Below, piece by piece: positions 28,323-37,012 of a stretch of DNA of 64,000 nt; position 1 is the stretch's first letter, and each line of letters starts with the position of its first letter. The notes under the pieces are model-generated. The model was not told the origin of the DNA. It saw only the letters and a list, made by a program, of their open reading frames with translations, and searched no databases. Position numbers and translations under genes: made by a program. The DNA comes from Gammaproteobacteria bacterium (GTDB taxonomy: Bacteria; Pseudomonadota; Gammaproteobacteria; Ga0077554; Ga007554): the NCBI GenBank assembly GCA_040183005.1, contig JAMPIW010000002.1, positions 1-64,000 of the forward strand, written 5' to 3'.

Positions 28323-29693
28323 ATGTCGGCGGAAACAATATCAAAATTATCCGAATCACCCGCACCCCAAAAAGTCCTCCTCCTGCTGGACGATTTCAAG
28401 CGGACCCGAACTGGCGCCGTTGTTCATCAGCATATCAGACATATTCTTGAAGAAAGCGAAGCCACGCACACAGAGTCCGCGCGGGCCTATGCCAGCCTGC
28501 TGGGCACTCTGCTGAATGCTTATGCGCAACAACTCCCCGCCGACTCGCTACTGCGCACTCATATCAAGCTGGTGCAAATGCGCCTTATGCCACCACTACT
28601 GGCATCCGAGTTTGCCGCTTTACGCCGCTACATCGAGGTTTATGCAACTGATATCAGGCGTAACCATCGGGAAATCACGGAGACCTTGATAGAGGCATTG
28701 AGTCCTCTGCTGGAAGATTTTGGCGTCAACGTCGAGGAGGCTGCTGAGACTACCCCAGAGCGTGCCCATACAACACACGAAGCCCCAGCGCCACTGCATG
28801 TCGCACAACGCGTCGATCAAGCCTATCGCCAACATCTCGATGCCAAGCACAAAGGCATGCAGGAGATTCAAGAGACCCTCGCCGGGCAAATTGTGGACGC
28901 CATCCACCAGAATGAAGAATTCAGCGTGCGCCTGGAAATCGCTTCAGGAAGATTGCAACGGGCGGGAAGCATCACAATTCTCAACACGCTCAGGCAGATG
29001 CTCGTAAATGAAACAAAAAATATCCTGGATAGCAATCGCGCATTGGGAGAGCAACTCTCAGGCGCCCACAATCACCTGAAAACCATTCAGTCCGACACCC
29101 AGCAACTAAACGATGAGCTTACCCGGGTGCATCTGCTCAGCCTCACCGATGAATTAACGAACCTACCTAACCGACGCGCCTTTATGCGTCGGCTGGAAGA
29201 CGAGGTGGCGCGCGTGCAGCGCTATGGCAATCCACTCACACTGGCCATCATTGACCTGGATGACTTCAAATCCATCAACGATAAACTCGGCCATGCAGCG
29301 GGTGATGAAGTGTTGCGTAGCTTTGCATCCAACGTGTTATCAACCTTCCGCCACCACGACATGGTGACGCGCTACGGCGGCGAAGAGTTCGCCATACTGC
29401 TGCCTAATACGGACAGTGAAGGCGCAATGCACGCCCTGAGAAAGGTGCAAAAACGCGCCGCTGAATCGTCCTACATGCATGGCAACGCGGCACTGCCCAT
29501 GCCCACGTTCTCCGCTGGCATTGCACTGCACAAACCCGGCGAGACGCCCAGCAACTTGATTGAACGCGCCGACAGCGCGCTATACCGGGCAAAACATCTG
29601 GGGCGCAACCGGCTGGAGGTGGATGCCGCGTCAGGCGCGCATATCGCCGCCAGTCTTGCCACTCCAGACAGTCCGTCAGCGCATGCTGACTAA
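28323..29693 (+). CDS. Diguanylate cyclase with GGEEF domain
   Basis: 456 residues. The first 270 or so are soluble and largely helical, without transmembrane segments or a domain I recognise; residues 225-285 look like a coiled-coil linker. The C-terminal GGDEF domain has L-T-N-L-P-N-R-R-A near 292, the active-site R-Y-G-G-E-E-F near 368, and a product-inhibition I-site R-H-H-D exactly five residues before GGEEF. It should make cyclic di-GMP and be feedback-inhibited. The ATG at 28323 follows AGAGG at six bases. It converges with the hybrid histidine kinase gene 11 bases downstream; any link is only by position. Confidence 0.93.
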   Translation: MSAETISKLSESPAPQKVLLLLDDFKRTRTGAVVHQHIRHILEESEATHTESARAYASLLGTLLNAYAQQLPADSLLRTHIKLVQMRLMPPLLASEFAALRRYIEVYATDIRRNHREITETLIEALSPLLEDFGVNVEEAAETTPERAHTTHEAPAPLHVAQRVDQAYRQHLDAKHKGMQEIQETLAGQIVDAIHQNEEFSVRLEIASGRLQRAGSITILNTLRQMLVNETKNILDSNRALGEQLSGAHNHLKTIQSDTQQLNDELTRVHLLSLTDELTNLPNRRAFMRRLEDEVARVQRYGNPLTLAIIDLDDFKSINDKLGHAAGDEVLRSFASNVLSTFRHHDMVTRYGGEEFAILLPNTDSEGAMHALRKVQKRAAESSYMHGNAALPMPTFSAGIALHKPGETPSNLIERADSALYRAKHLGRNRLEVDAASGAHIAASLATPDSPSAHAD

Positions 29694-29704
29694 CGATCAG
29701 GAAC

Positions 29705-32700
29705 TCACTGAATACTTTGCTTGATCAGCGCGCTCAACGTATCGACCAGCTCCTGATTCGAGGCCTGAGACTTCACCAAAGCGGCGGCCGTCTTGTGTAT
29801 ATCTTCGGCTGCGACATTCTGCACTGAAAATATCACCACCGGAGGCTGGGGATTCAGCATGCTGAGCAGCGGCAGCACATCCCAGCCCGAGCCATCGGGC
29901 AAGTCCAGGTCAAGAATAATCAAATCATAGCGCTGCCGTTCGAGCTTGTCGGCCACTTGCCGCAGATTCCCGGCATAATCAAAATCAGCAATATCTTGCG
30001 CCATGGTAGAGACCACGTGCCGGACATCAGGGTCATCCTCAACATGCAGAATACGCGGCCTGTGATTGCCACCGCTCTCCGCAGCTTGTTTTAATGCGCC
30101 CAGAAGCCGCCCCTGATCAATTGGCTTGCTGAGCCAATCCAGCACGGCGAAACCACCGCCATTCATCTCCTCACGGGCCTGCTCGACCTGCGCTGATATG
30201 ACAATGATAGGCAATGCCCGCGTAGCCTCCTGGTCACGCAGCTCACGGATCAACAACACGCCATTCTGATCCGGCAAACCGATATCCAGCGTCATCGCGG
30301 TATAGCGATTCACGCTGAGCATCTGCTTGGCGTGCGCCGCATCATGCACAACATCGACATCAAAACCGCCCCCCTTCAGCATCACTTCGAGAAATGCTGC
30401 CACATCGGGATCATCTTCACAGACCAAAACCCGCAGAGGCGAAGAAACAACGTTACCACTGTCCGCCACACCTTCCTCCCGCCACTCCGGCAAATCAAAA
30501 TAAAACGTGGCGCCAACATCACGCTGCACGTCAAACGCAAACTGCCCGCCCATTTTCTCGATAATCGCATTCGAGATGCTCAAACCCAAGCCGGTGCCGC
30601 CCTTCTGGCGTGTATCGGACGTGTCGGCCTGGGAAAATTTCTGAAAAATTTTGTCCCGGAAGGCGGGGGGAATGCCGGAGCCTTGGTCGGTCACTGACAC
30701 CCTGATCATCGGGCCATGCCGTTCCACACTTATATCAACACGGCTGTTCAGTGGGGAAAACTTCGCCGCGTTTGAAAGCAGGTTGGACATGACCTGCATC
30801 AGGCGGTCACTATCTATGCTGACCTTGACATCCGGCAGTGCCGCAACCAACTCAAATTTCACGCCATACTGCTCACCGTAGGCATGATTTGACTCCAGCG
30901 CGAGATCGATGAGCGGCATCAACGCTTGCGGATGCATATCGAACGTCATCTTGCCGGACTCAATCTTTTCAATGTCCAATATATCGTTGATGAGATGCAC
31001 CAGCCGTTCACTGTTTTTGTAGGCAATATCGATCAGCGGCTTGGCTCGCGCAGGCAATTCGCCGGCCACACCACCCGCGAGCAGTCCAAGCGAACCGCGT
31101 ATCGAGGTCAGCGGGGTTCGCAATTCATGGCTGACCGTGGAAACAAACTCATTCTTCATCAGATCGACCTTCTTGCGCTCGGTAATATCACGCACGATGG
31201 CGACAAACAATCCTTTTACGTCCTCCGTTTTCACTAACTGCAAAAATACTTCGACCGGAAAGTCATGACCATCTTTGTGACGATGCACCGTTTCGAACTG
31301 CATGGACTGCTTCTCGCCGGAAATCATGGGCGCTATCGCACCGCGAAATATAGGCTCCGGCATTAGCGGCTTGATTTGATAGGGCGTCATGGCCAGTAAC
31401 TCATCACGCGCATAACCCATACTCTCCACCGCCCCCCTGCTCAGATAAACAAAACGCAGACTGTCCGGTTCAAACATGAAAATCATATCGAGCGTATTAT
31501 CCAAGGCATGTTTAAACCTATTCAGATCATCCGCGATCCGCATACGCTCTGTAACATCGTAAGCAATCCCCAAAAAACCTGTAACATCGCCCTGGCTGTT
31601 ACGTAAGGCTGTCACCGACAAGTTTACTTTGAAACGCCCACCATCCTTGCGAATATAAGACCACTGGTTTTCATCCGCCTCACCCAGACGTGCCTTGGCG
31701 ACAAACACATCAAACCCAGGCTCAATGTTGGCACCCAGTTCTGCGCTCAACAACCGGGCACGGCGTGCAACCTCATCAGGATCATGCAGGATAGCCGGCG
31801 TGCATTTACCTACCAGGTCTTGCGCGGCATATCCCAGCATGTGTTCGGCTGCGGCATTGAAAGTACTGATCACTCCACTCTGATCAGTCGAGATGATCGC
31901 GAAATTCGCGCTATCAAGGATGGCTTGCTGCAAAGCCGTTGTCTCGCGCAATACGGCCTCATTTTTCCTCAACTCGCCTGTCATGCGGCTTGCCAGAGCA
32001 AGCGCTCTCACTCGATAAGTTGACAATATCCAAATAACTGCTGACAGCAGGATGCTCAAAACCACCCCGCCAACCAAGATTATCCACGATTCTTGCTGAT
32101 CGATATTCGCATCAAAAGTTGGGCTGGAGGAAAACCGCAATGTCCATGGATGCCCGCCCACATCCATTGATGCTGTTTGCGTAAAAAGAGGAGAGTAATT
32201 TTCTTGGTTCTCCGGAGCCTCTCCGTACAAACACGCTTCTGGCGTGGCCTGCTTGCCGTCAAATACTTCAAGCCTGACATCTGGCCATTGCCGGCCCAGG
32301 ATGCCCTTCATCAAATCATTAGCGCGAAACGGAATGTAGACAAATCCCCGCATTGCCGCGCGGCGCTCGGCCGGCATGCCATTAGATTGCCCGCTGGCGT
32401 AAAGAGGCAAATACATCAGGAAGCCGGCCTGCTGATTCTGATCTGTTTCCTGAACCAGCATCACCTTTCCCGAAATCGCAGCCAACCCTGTATCCCGTGC
32501 CTGATCCATGGCGGCACGCCTCACACTTTCGGAATACATATCAAAACCAAACGCGCGCAGATTACGCCCTGCAAACGGTTCTAGATAAATGATCGGATAA
32601 TATTCGGGGCGGCCGCCCTGCGGCTTGATACTATATTCAGGAAATCCCTCAGCGCGCACGGTTTGCTCATGAGCATCCCTTTCCGACAAAGCAACTCGCT

Positions 32701-33028
32701 TGGCAAAACCGACCCCCTGAATCCCTGGAAAGCTTCTTGCCAAATCCAAGCCTGTGGCATACGTATGCCACTCGTCACGCTCAACAAACCTTGAGGCAGC
32801 AAAATAAGCCGCCCCACCACGCAGCACCTGCTCATAAGCCTGCATGCGGCTTTTTATAGCCCCCGTCATCTCATTGGCCTGCCCGTCAAAATACAGGCGG
32901 CCATGCTCCAGGGCGTTCTCCCTCGACACAATCCATCCCCAAACAGTCAGCAACAAGCATACCAGCAGCACCATCCAGGCGATGAGGCCACCTCGCATCC
33001 TCTCATTCTTGTCACTGCTACCAGGCAT
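29705..33028 (-). CDS. Hybrid sensor histidine kinase: CHASE, two PAS, HisKA, HATPase, two receivers
   Basis: About 1107 residues from the ATG at 33028. An N-terminal transmembrane helix precedes a periplasmic CHASE domain (about 60-280; G-I-Q-G-V-G-F-A-K-R and F-G-F-D-M-Y-S-E motifs), then a second helix near 315. Two PAS domains follow (about 370-490, 500-620), then HisKA with S-H-E-L-R-T-P-L-T-S near 635, and a HATPase with the N box (N-L-L-S-N-A-A-K-F) and G-T-G-L-G-L. Two receiver domains end the protein; their aspartates lie in L-D-I-G-L-P-D-Q-N-G and L-D-L-D-L-P-D-G-S-G. It senses an external, probably small-molecule, signal. No response-regulator gene or obvious output partner adjoins it, except the convergent diguanylate cyclase. 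Confidence 0.93.
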   Translation of the reverse strand: MPGSSDKNERMRGGLIAWMVLLVCLLLTVWGWIVSRENALEHGRLYFDGQANEMTGAIKSRMQAYEQVLRGGAAYFAASRFVERDEWHTYATGLDLARSFPGIQGVGFAKRVALSERDAHEQTVRAEGFPEYSIKPQGGRPEYYPIIYLEPFAGRNLRAFGFDMYSESVRRAAMDQARDTGLAAISGKVMLVQETDQNQQAGFLMYLPLYASGQSNGMPAERRAAMRGFVYIPFRANDLMKGILGRQWPDVRLEVFDGKQATPEACLYGEAPENQENYSPLFTQTASMDVGGHPWTLRFSSSPTFDANIDQQESWIILVGGVVLSILLSAVIWILSTYRVRALALASRMTGELRKNEAVLRETTALQQAILDSANFAIISTDQSGVISTFNAAAEHMLGYAAQDLVGKCTPAILHDPDEVARRARLLSAELGANIEPGFDVFVAKARLGEADENQWSYIRKDGGRFKVNLSVTALRNSQGDVTGFLGIAYDVTERMRIADDLNRFKHALDNTLDMIFMFEPDSLRFVYLSRGAVESMGYARDELLAMTPYQIKPLMPEPIFRGAIAPMISGEKQSMQFETVHRHKDGHDFPVEVFLQLVKTEDVKGLFVAIVRDITERKKVDLMKNEFVSTVSHELRTPLTSIRGSLGLLAGGVAGELPARAKPLIDIAYKNSERLVHLINDILDIEKIESGKMTFDMHPQALMPLIDLALESNHAYGEQYGVKFELVAALPDVKVSIDSDRLMQVMSNLLSNAAKFSPLNSRVDISVERHGPMIRVSVTDQGSGIPPAFRDKIFQKFSQADTSDTRQKGGTGLGLSISNAIIEKMGGQFAFDVQRDVGATFYFDLPEWREEGVADSGNVVSSPLRVLVCEDDPDVAAFLEVMLKGGGFDVDVVHDAAHAKQMLSVNRYTAMTLDIGLPDQNGVLLIRELRDQEATRALPIIVISAQVEQAREEMNGGGFAVLDWLSKPIDQGRLLGALKQAAESGGNHRPRILHVEDDPDVRHVVSTMAQDIADFDYAGNLRQVADKLERQRYDLIILDLDLPDGSGWDVLPLLSMLNPQPPVVIFSVQNVAAEDIHKTAAALVKSQASNQELVDTLSALIKQSIQ

Positions 33029-33123
33029 AGGCACTAAATTCCCGCCAAAATTCCGACCAAATGATTTCCAATGCAATTTTAGCGCCGCTGATTACAAATG
33101 CGGCTATCGAATAGTAATAAGGG

Positions 33124-33129
33124 TATAAT
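33124..33129 (+). promoter_or_regulatory. Possible -10 element upstream of rimO
   Basis: TATAAT matches the sigma-70 -10 consensus perfectly and lies 105 bases before the rimO start, in the divergent gap between the histidine kinase gene and rimO. No convincing -35 hexamer is found at the usual spacing, so this is a weak call. Confidence 0.35.
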
Positions 33130-33233
33130 CCGGCACATATCCAACGCCATATCAATCCGCCCCACACTGGAAAGCAGCACCGTCCCAGCGTACCGTGGCA
33201 ACCCACTATCGTAATGAATGATGAGCAACTAAC

Positions 33234-34565
33234 ATGACACAGGCCTCACCCAAAGTTGGCTTTATCAGCCTCGGCTGCCCCAAGGCTCTCGTTGATTCAG
33301 AACAGATCCTCACCCAGTTGCGCGCCGAAGGCTATGCCATCTCGCCTTCTTATCAGGATGCCGATCTGGTGGTCGTCAACACCTGCGGATTCATTGACAG
33401 CGCGGTAGCGGAATCGCTGGACGCCATTGGTGAGGCACTGGCGGAGAATGGCAAGGTCATCGTCACTGGCTGTCTGGGCGCGCGCGAAGACGTTATCCGG
33501 GAGGCGCACCCCCACGTCCTGGCCGTCACCGGCCCCCACGCCATGCAGGAAGTCATGCATGCCGTGCATAAGCACCTTCCACCCTCACACGACCCTTACA
33601 CCAGCCTGATACCGCCCCAGGGCATCAAGCTGACGCCAAAACATTACGCCTACCTGAAAATATCCGAGGGATGCAACCATCGCTGTAGTTTTTGCATCAT
33701 CCCCTCGATGCGCGGCGACCTGGTGAGCCGCCCCATAGGCGAAGTCATGCAGGAAGCCGAACATCTGGTCAATGCGGGTGTACGAGAATTGCTGGTCATC
33801 TCGCAAGACACCAGCGCCTATGGCGTCGACACAAAATACCGCACCGGTTTCTGGAAGGGCAGGCCTCTCAAGACCCACCTCACGGCGCTCGCAGATGCGC
33901 TGGGAGATCTCGGCGCATGGATACGCCTGCATTATGTATACCCCTATCCCCATGTCGACGATCTCATTCCCCTCATGGCCGAAGGCAAACTCCTGCCTTA
34001 CCTGGACGCCCCCTTGCAGCATGCCAGCCCCCGCATACTCAAGGCCATGAAACGCCCCGCCAACAGCGAAAACACTCTGAAACGGCTACAGCTATGGCGC
34101 AGCATTTGCCCAGACATCACGATACGCAGCACCTTCATCGTCGGCTTTCCGGGGGAAACGGAGGATGATTTCGAATATCTGCTGGATTTCCTCCATGAAG
34201 CCGAGCTGGATCGTGTCGGATGCTTTACTTATTCCCCCGTGGAAGGCGCTAGCGCCAACGCTTTGCCGAACCCGGTCCCTGAAGAGATTAAACAGGAACG
34301 CCTGGAACGATTCATGGCTGTCCAAGCCGAAATCAGCGCCACAAAACTGCAAAACAAAATCGGAAAAACGTTCAAGGTACTGGTGGACGAAGTTGGGGAT
34401 CAAGGTGCAATCGCCCGCTCAGCCGCAGATGCGCCGGAGATTGACGGTCAGGTGTATATCGAAGATGCGGGGGGGCTAAGCCCAGGAGAATTCGTGGAGG
34501 TGGAAATTATCGGCGCTGACGAACATGACCTTTGGGGCAAAATCAAGGGAAAGAGTTCAGGATAA
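33234..34565 (+). CDS. rimO: Ribosomal protein S12 methylthiotransferase
   Basis: RimO is a radical-SAM enzyme that methylthiolates Asp88 of ribosomal protein S12. The 443 residues contain the N-terminal UPF0004 domain with three cluster cysteines (S-L-G-C-P-K near 14; N-T-C-G-F near 51; T-G-C-L-G near 80), the radical-SAM motif C-N-H-R-C-S-F-C near 149, and a C-terminal TRAM domain from about 375. The [12 protein letters not shown] motif separates RimO from MiaB. It is followed by a bidirectional terminator hairpin at 34574-34601. Confidence 0.97.
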   Translation: MTQASPKVGFISLGCPKALVDSEQILTQLRAEGYAISPSYQDADLVVVNTCGFIDSAVAESLDAIGEALAENGKVIVTGCLGAREDVIREAHPHVLAVTGPHAMQEVMHAVHKHLPPSHDPYTSLIPPQGIKLTPKHYAYLKISEGCNHRCSFCIIPSMRGDLVSRPIGEVMQEAEHLVNAGVRELLVISQDTSAYGVDTKYRTGFWKGRPLKTHLTALADALGDLGAWIRLHYVYPYPHVDDLIPLMAEGKLLPYLDAPLQHASPRILKAMKRPANSENTLKRLQLWRSICPDITIRSTFIVGFPGETEDDFEYLLDFLHEAELDRVGCFTYSPVEGASANALPNPVPEEIKQERLERFMAVQAEISATKLQNKIGKTFKVLVDEVGDQGAIARSAADAPEIDGQVYIEDAGGLSPGEFVEVEIIGADEHDLWGKIKGKSSG

Positions 34566-34573
34566 AACAACCT

Positions 34574-34601
34574 TTAGCCACAGAGAGAACTCTGTGGCTA
34601 A
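34574..34601. terminator. Bidirectional terminator between rimO and the redox cluster
   Basis: TTAGCCACAGAG (34574-34585) and CTCTGTGGCTAA (34590-34601) form a perfect 12-pair stem with an AGAA loop. On the plus strand it is followed by CTGCTTTTTA, a T-tract that fits rimO termination. It also lies just past the end of the convergent minus-strand cluster and may serve both. Confidence 0.8.
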
Positions 34602-34622
34602 CTGCTTTTTATAGGTCTATTT

Positions 34623-35081
34623 CTACTTATAAACCTGCAAGAACGACTTGGCGTCCTTGAACTGAGACTCGTCGGCGAACTGTCCCAGGTGAAAAACATA
34701 CTGCTGCTTTTTGCCGGACAAATCCAGCCCGGTCAAGGCAAAACTCTTACCCGCAAAATCCGCAAAAAACCGCACACCCTGCACCAGCTCCACCTGCGTA
34801 CCGCTGCGCAACTCCAGGCGTACACGCTGCTTGCCGATATCAATGGCAACCGGCGCCGCCGGTAATATCATCAAGCGGGTTTTTAGGATGCGGTTGGCGC
34901 CTGTCAGTAGAAAAAAAGTGGCCATAAAAACCAACAGATACGCCCAACTCTGGTTCGGTCCAAACCATACTTTAAGGGCGATCGCCACGAGGAATACCAC
35001 AGTCGGTGCGTACAGCAGCAAATCCCAGGTCATGCCCTTGCGGTCCTGAACCAGGACGTAACGCTTTTCTGATTCCGCCAT
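34623..35081 (-). CDS. Small membrane protein of unknown function, end of redox cluster
   Basis: 152 residues that I do not recognise. Two transmembrane helices (about 20-40 and 45-65, the second with W-A-Y-L-L-V-F-M-A-T-F-F) follow a short charged N-terminus; the C-terminal 85 residues are soluble, beta-rich in appearance (V-R-L-E-L-R-S-G-T-Q-V-E-L), reminiscent of small membrane-linked PH-like domains, though that is only an impression. No cofactor-binding motif is visible. It starts one base after the stop of the thioredoxin-like gene, so it is translated as part of the cytochrome/oxidase-like operon, where it might be an assembly or accessory subunit. Confidence 0.65.
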   Translation of the reverse strand: MAESEKRYVLVQDRKGMTWDLLLYAPTVVFLVAIALKVWFGPNQSWAYLLVFMATFFLLTGANRILKTRLMILPAAPVAIDIGKQRVRLELRSGTQVELVQGVRFFADFAGKSFALTGLDLSGKKQQYVFHLGQFADESQFKDAKSFLQVYK

Positions 35082-35082
35082 A

Positions 35083-35682
35083 CTAACCCTTCACCGGCAA
35101 AACGCGGGTAATGGCCGCCTCAAGCTCACCATACAACATACGTCCGGGCTGTTTCGACCGCACCACGCCATCTTTGTCGATCACAAACGTCCAAGGGTCA
35201 CCTTTTACGCGAAAGGCAATAAAAGCTTCGGTATTTTGATATTGATCCATATGCAGGAAAAGCACTTGAGATTCATATTTGGTAAGCAGGGATTTTAACA
35301 TTTGCAACTGCACATCGCACACGGTGCAATGGCCGGGCGTGGCAAATTCCAGAACAATAGGCTTCCCTGTTTTAAGAGCCTCGTCAATCGAATACTGATA
35401 CATCCGTTCATCGGGCTGGCGATAACTGGTGATCTTGCTAAAATCCCCCCCAACATCCGCCAGTGTCTTGGTCCTGAGACTGGGCGCTTTCTGGCCGACC
35501 AACAGGGTGTCCTTGTTATTTCCCCCGTCACACCCGGCAAGCATCAAGCCAACAAACAACGCACAGGCGATACTTGTGCCCTTTAGGGTGCTTGTCCACC
35601 GGAGGGGAGGCTGCGCGCTGCCCTTCAAGGCGTAACGCCGGTTGCCGATATGATTGCCCCCGTGACCGCCAGTCGTTTTCAT
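35083..35682 (-). CDS. Thioredoxin-fold lipoprotein of the redox cluster
   Basis: 199 residues. A basic N-terminus of about 35 residues leads to a hydrophobic stretch and lipobox L-M-L-A-G-C near residue 53, so it is probably a lipoprotein facing the periplasm; the leader is unusually long. The mature part has a thioredoxin-like domain with G-H-C-T-V-C (CxxC) near 120 and a W-T-F-V segment in the cis-Pro position, G-D-P-W. It may reduce disulfides or deliver a metal to the cytochrome partners. The start is fixed by ATGA overlap with the stop of the upstream oxidase-like gene and GGAAAGAG upstream. It lacks the CxxxC of SCO copper chaperones. Confidence 0.78.
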   Translation of the reverse strand: MKTTGGHGGNHIGNRRYALKGSAQPPLRWTSTLKGTSIACALFVGLMLAGCDGGNNKDTLLVGQKAPSLRTKTLADVGGDFSKITSYRQPDERMYQYSIDEALKTGKPIVLEFATPGHCTVCDVQLQMLKSLLTKYESQVLFLHMDQYQNTEAFIAFRVKGDPWTFVIDKDGVVRSKQPGRMLYGELEAAITRVLPVKG

Positions 35683-36206
35683 TGACGCTCTTTCCATCCC
35701 GAGCATGTGCGAAAGATGTTGTATGCCCAAATGCAATTGGCCAGCAATACTATTGAGCCAAACACGCCAACCAATATCATGAAGGGCTTTACGATCGTTT
35801 TAACTTCGTCAGGCGGCATATCCATGCTCGCCAGCCCGCCCATTGTGCCTGCGGCGACAAAAAACACCACCATACCCAACAGCCCAAGATTGTGCGTCCA
35901 GAAATGAACCTTCACTAATTTTAGACTAAAAATGGGCCGCTTCACCAAGCGCGGCACAATGAAGTACACAGACCCAAAAATGGCCATCTCCACCCAGCCC
36001 AGCAAATTGATATGCCCATGACCAAGCATGATCAAATGCGCATGGGGGCGGTTATTAATAAAATCCCGCAGGTCCGGCAGCATGCCTACTACCACACCCC
36101 AGGAAAAACCAATCAAGCTATATATTACGCAGGCATAAAAAAACCATAATGTATAACGCTTATATTCTATTTCGTTCTCATGCAGCCAAGGTTCATTATT
36201 GCTCAT
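35679..36206 (-). CDS. Four-helix relative of heme-copper oxidase subunit I
   Basis: 175 residues with four transmembrane helices (about 20-45, 56-86, 99-122, 139-167). The second helix carries H-A-H-L-I-M-L-G-H-G-H-I-N-L-L-G-W, resembling the region of NorB and cbb3 subunit I that holds the low-spin heme ligand (H-x-N-L), followed by Y-F-I-V-P. Helix three adds H-F-W-T-H. The full enzyme family has 12 helices and over 450 residues; here the helices that carry the copper and high-spin heme ligands are missing. The gene is intact at both ends, not a broken remnant. It overlaps the cytochrome gene before it and the thioredoxin gene after it. It may bind heme b and carry electrons, but cannot reduce oxygen as a normal oxidase. 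Confidence 0.72.
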   Translation of the reverse strand: MSNNEPWLHENEIEYKRYTLWFFYACVIYSLIGFSWGVVVGMLPDLRDFINNRPHAHLIMLGHGHINLLGWVEMAIFGSVYFIVPRLVKRPIFSLKLVKVHFWTHNLGLLGMVVFFVAAGTMGGLASMDMPPDEVKTIVKPFMILVGVFGSIVLLANCIWAYNIFRTCSGWKERQ

Positions 36207-36799
36207 TAGTGCTGATGTTCCTCTCCGACAGGGCCACTACCCTGTGGCTTGTCGCGTATATCTTGATATTTATCCTTCCAGGTTTCCGGTGCGAAGGCTC
36301 CCACCATTCCATCAATAAAGCCAGAGCGTTCCTTCGGGGGCTGGGCAGCAGCCGCGGAGCCGCGATCCGCTCTCAGCTCCGAAAGGAAGACGGCGATTTT
36401 ATGGAGATTCTCTTTAGGCAACGATGATACATAGGCAGCTTCTTTAGGTGGCAAACCATGATCGACTGTCGGTCCGCCATAAGTCTTTTCCGGATCAATG
36501 AAAAAACTTTCGATCCATTGTAAAGAACGCTTGGAGCCAATGCCATCGAGACTCGCGCCCATGTTTGTGCCATTGCGCAACGCCCGATGACAGGAGTTAC
36601 AACGAGCCTCACGATAAATCGCGGAACCCTCCAGCCCCACCGGCGAGAAATCGAAGTGGGTGGTTACGGTAAACATCGGGGCATCGGAGCGCGAGCGTAC
36701 TACTTCCATGGCAATGAATGCGATGATCCCCAATATAAAAAACGCGCCAAAAATACTGAATAGTATCTTTTCGCCGGACTTGAGACGTTGTTTGCTCAT
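36206..36799 (-). CDS. Membrane-anchored monoheme cytochrome c, NorC/CcoO-like
   Basis: 197 residues: an N-terminal anchor at about 13-32 (L-F-S-I-F-G-A-F-F-I-L-G), then a periplasmic domain with a single heme c site C-N-S-C-H near residue 68. The layout resembles NorC or the cytochrome subunit of cbb3-type enzymes. No clear M-P or similar distal methionine pair is seen after the heme site; the nearest methionine is in N-G-T-N-M-G-A-S, too close to be the usual ligand. The tail is rich in P, G, E and H. The stop overlaps the next gene's start by one base. Together they look like the cytochrome and membrane subunits of one complex. Confidence 0.8.
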   Translation of the reverse strand: MSKQRLKSGEKILFSIFGAFFILGIIAFIAMEVVRSRSDAPMFTVTTHFDFSPVGLEGSAIYREARCNSCHRALRNGTNMGASLDGIGSKRSLQWIESFFIDPEKTYGGPTVDHGLPPKEAAYVSSLPKENLHKIAVFLSELRADRGSAAAAQPPKERSGFIDGMVGAFAPETWKDKYQDIRDKPQGSGPVGEEHQH

Positions 36800-36992
36800 G
36801 TGATTCTAGCGCCTTTAAAAGTATCGGAAATCACCAAGCACCGCGGACACACTGCGTGTGATTCGCGCCGCCAGAAAATGTAACCAAGCGACAAGGCGAC
36901 GTTAGTGAGACAAAACCGCAGGCGTGAAGTTCCGTCGACCCACTTAAAATTAAGGGTGAGGAAGCATCCCCACCCCTAGATAACTCTGATGA

Positions 36993-37012
36993 AAACCAGC
37001 GAACGCCGGTTT
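36993..37012 (-). terminator. Hairpin overlapping the cytochrome c4 stop codon
   Basis: On the minus strand AAACCGG pairs with CTGGTTT around a short loop, directly at the stop codon of the cytochrome c4 gene and followed by TTTTCATC. It could end the c4 transcript or limit readthrough into the membrane cytochrome gene 211 bases on. Confidence 0.5.
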
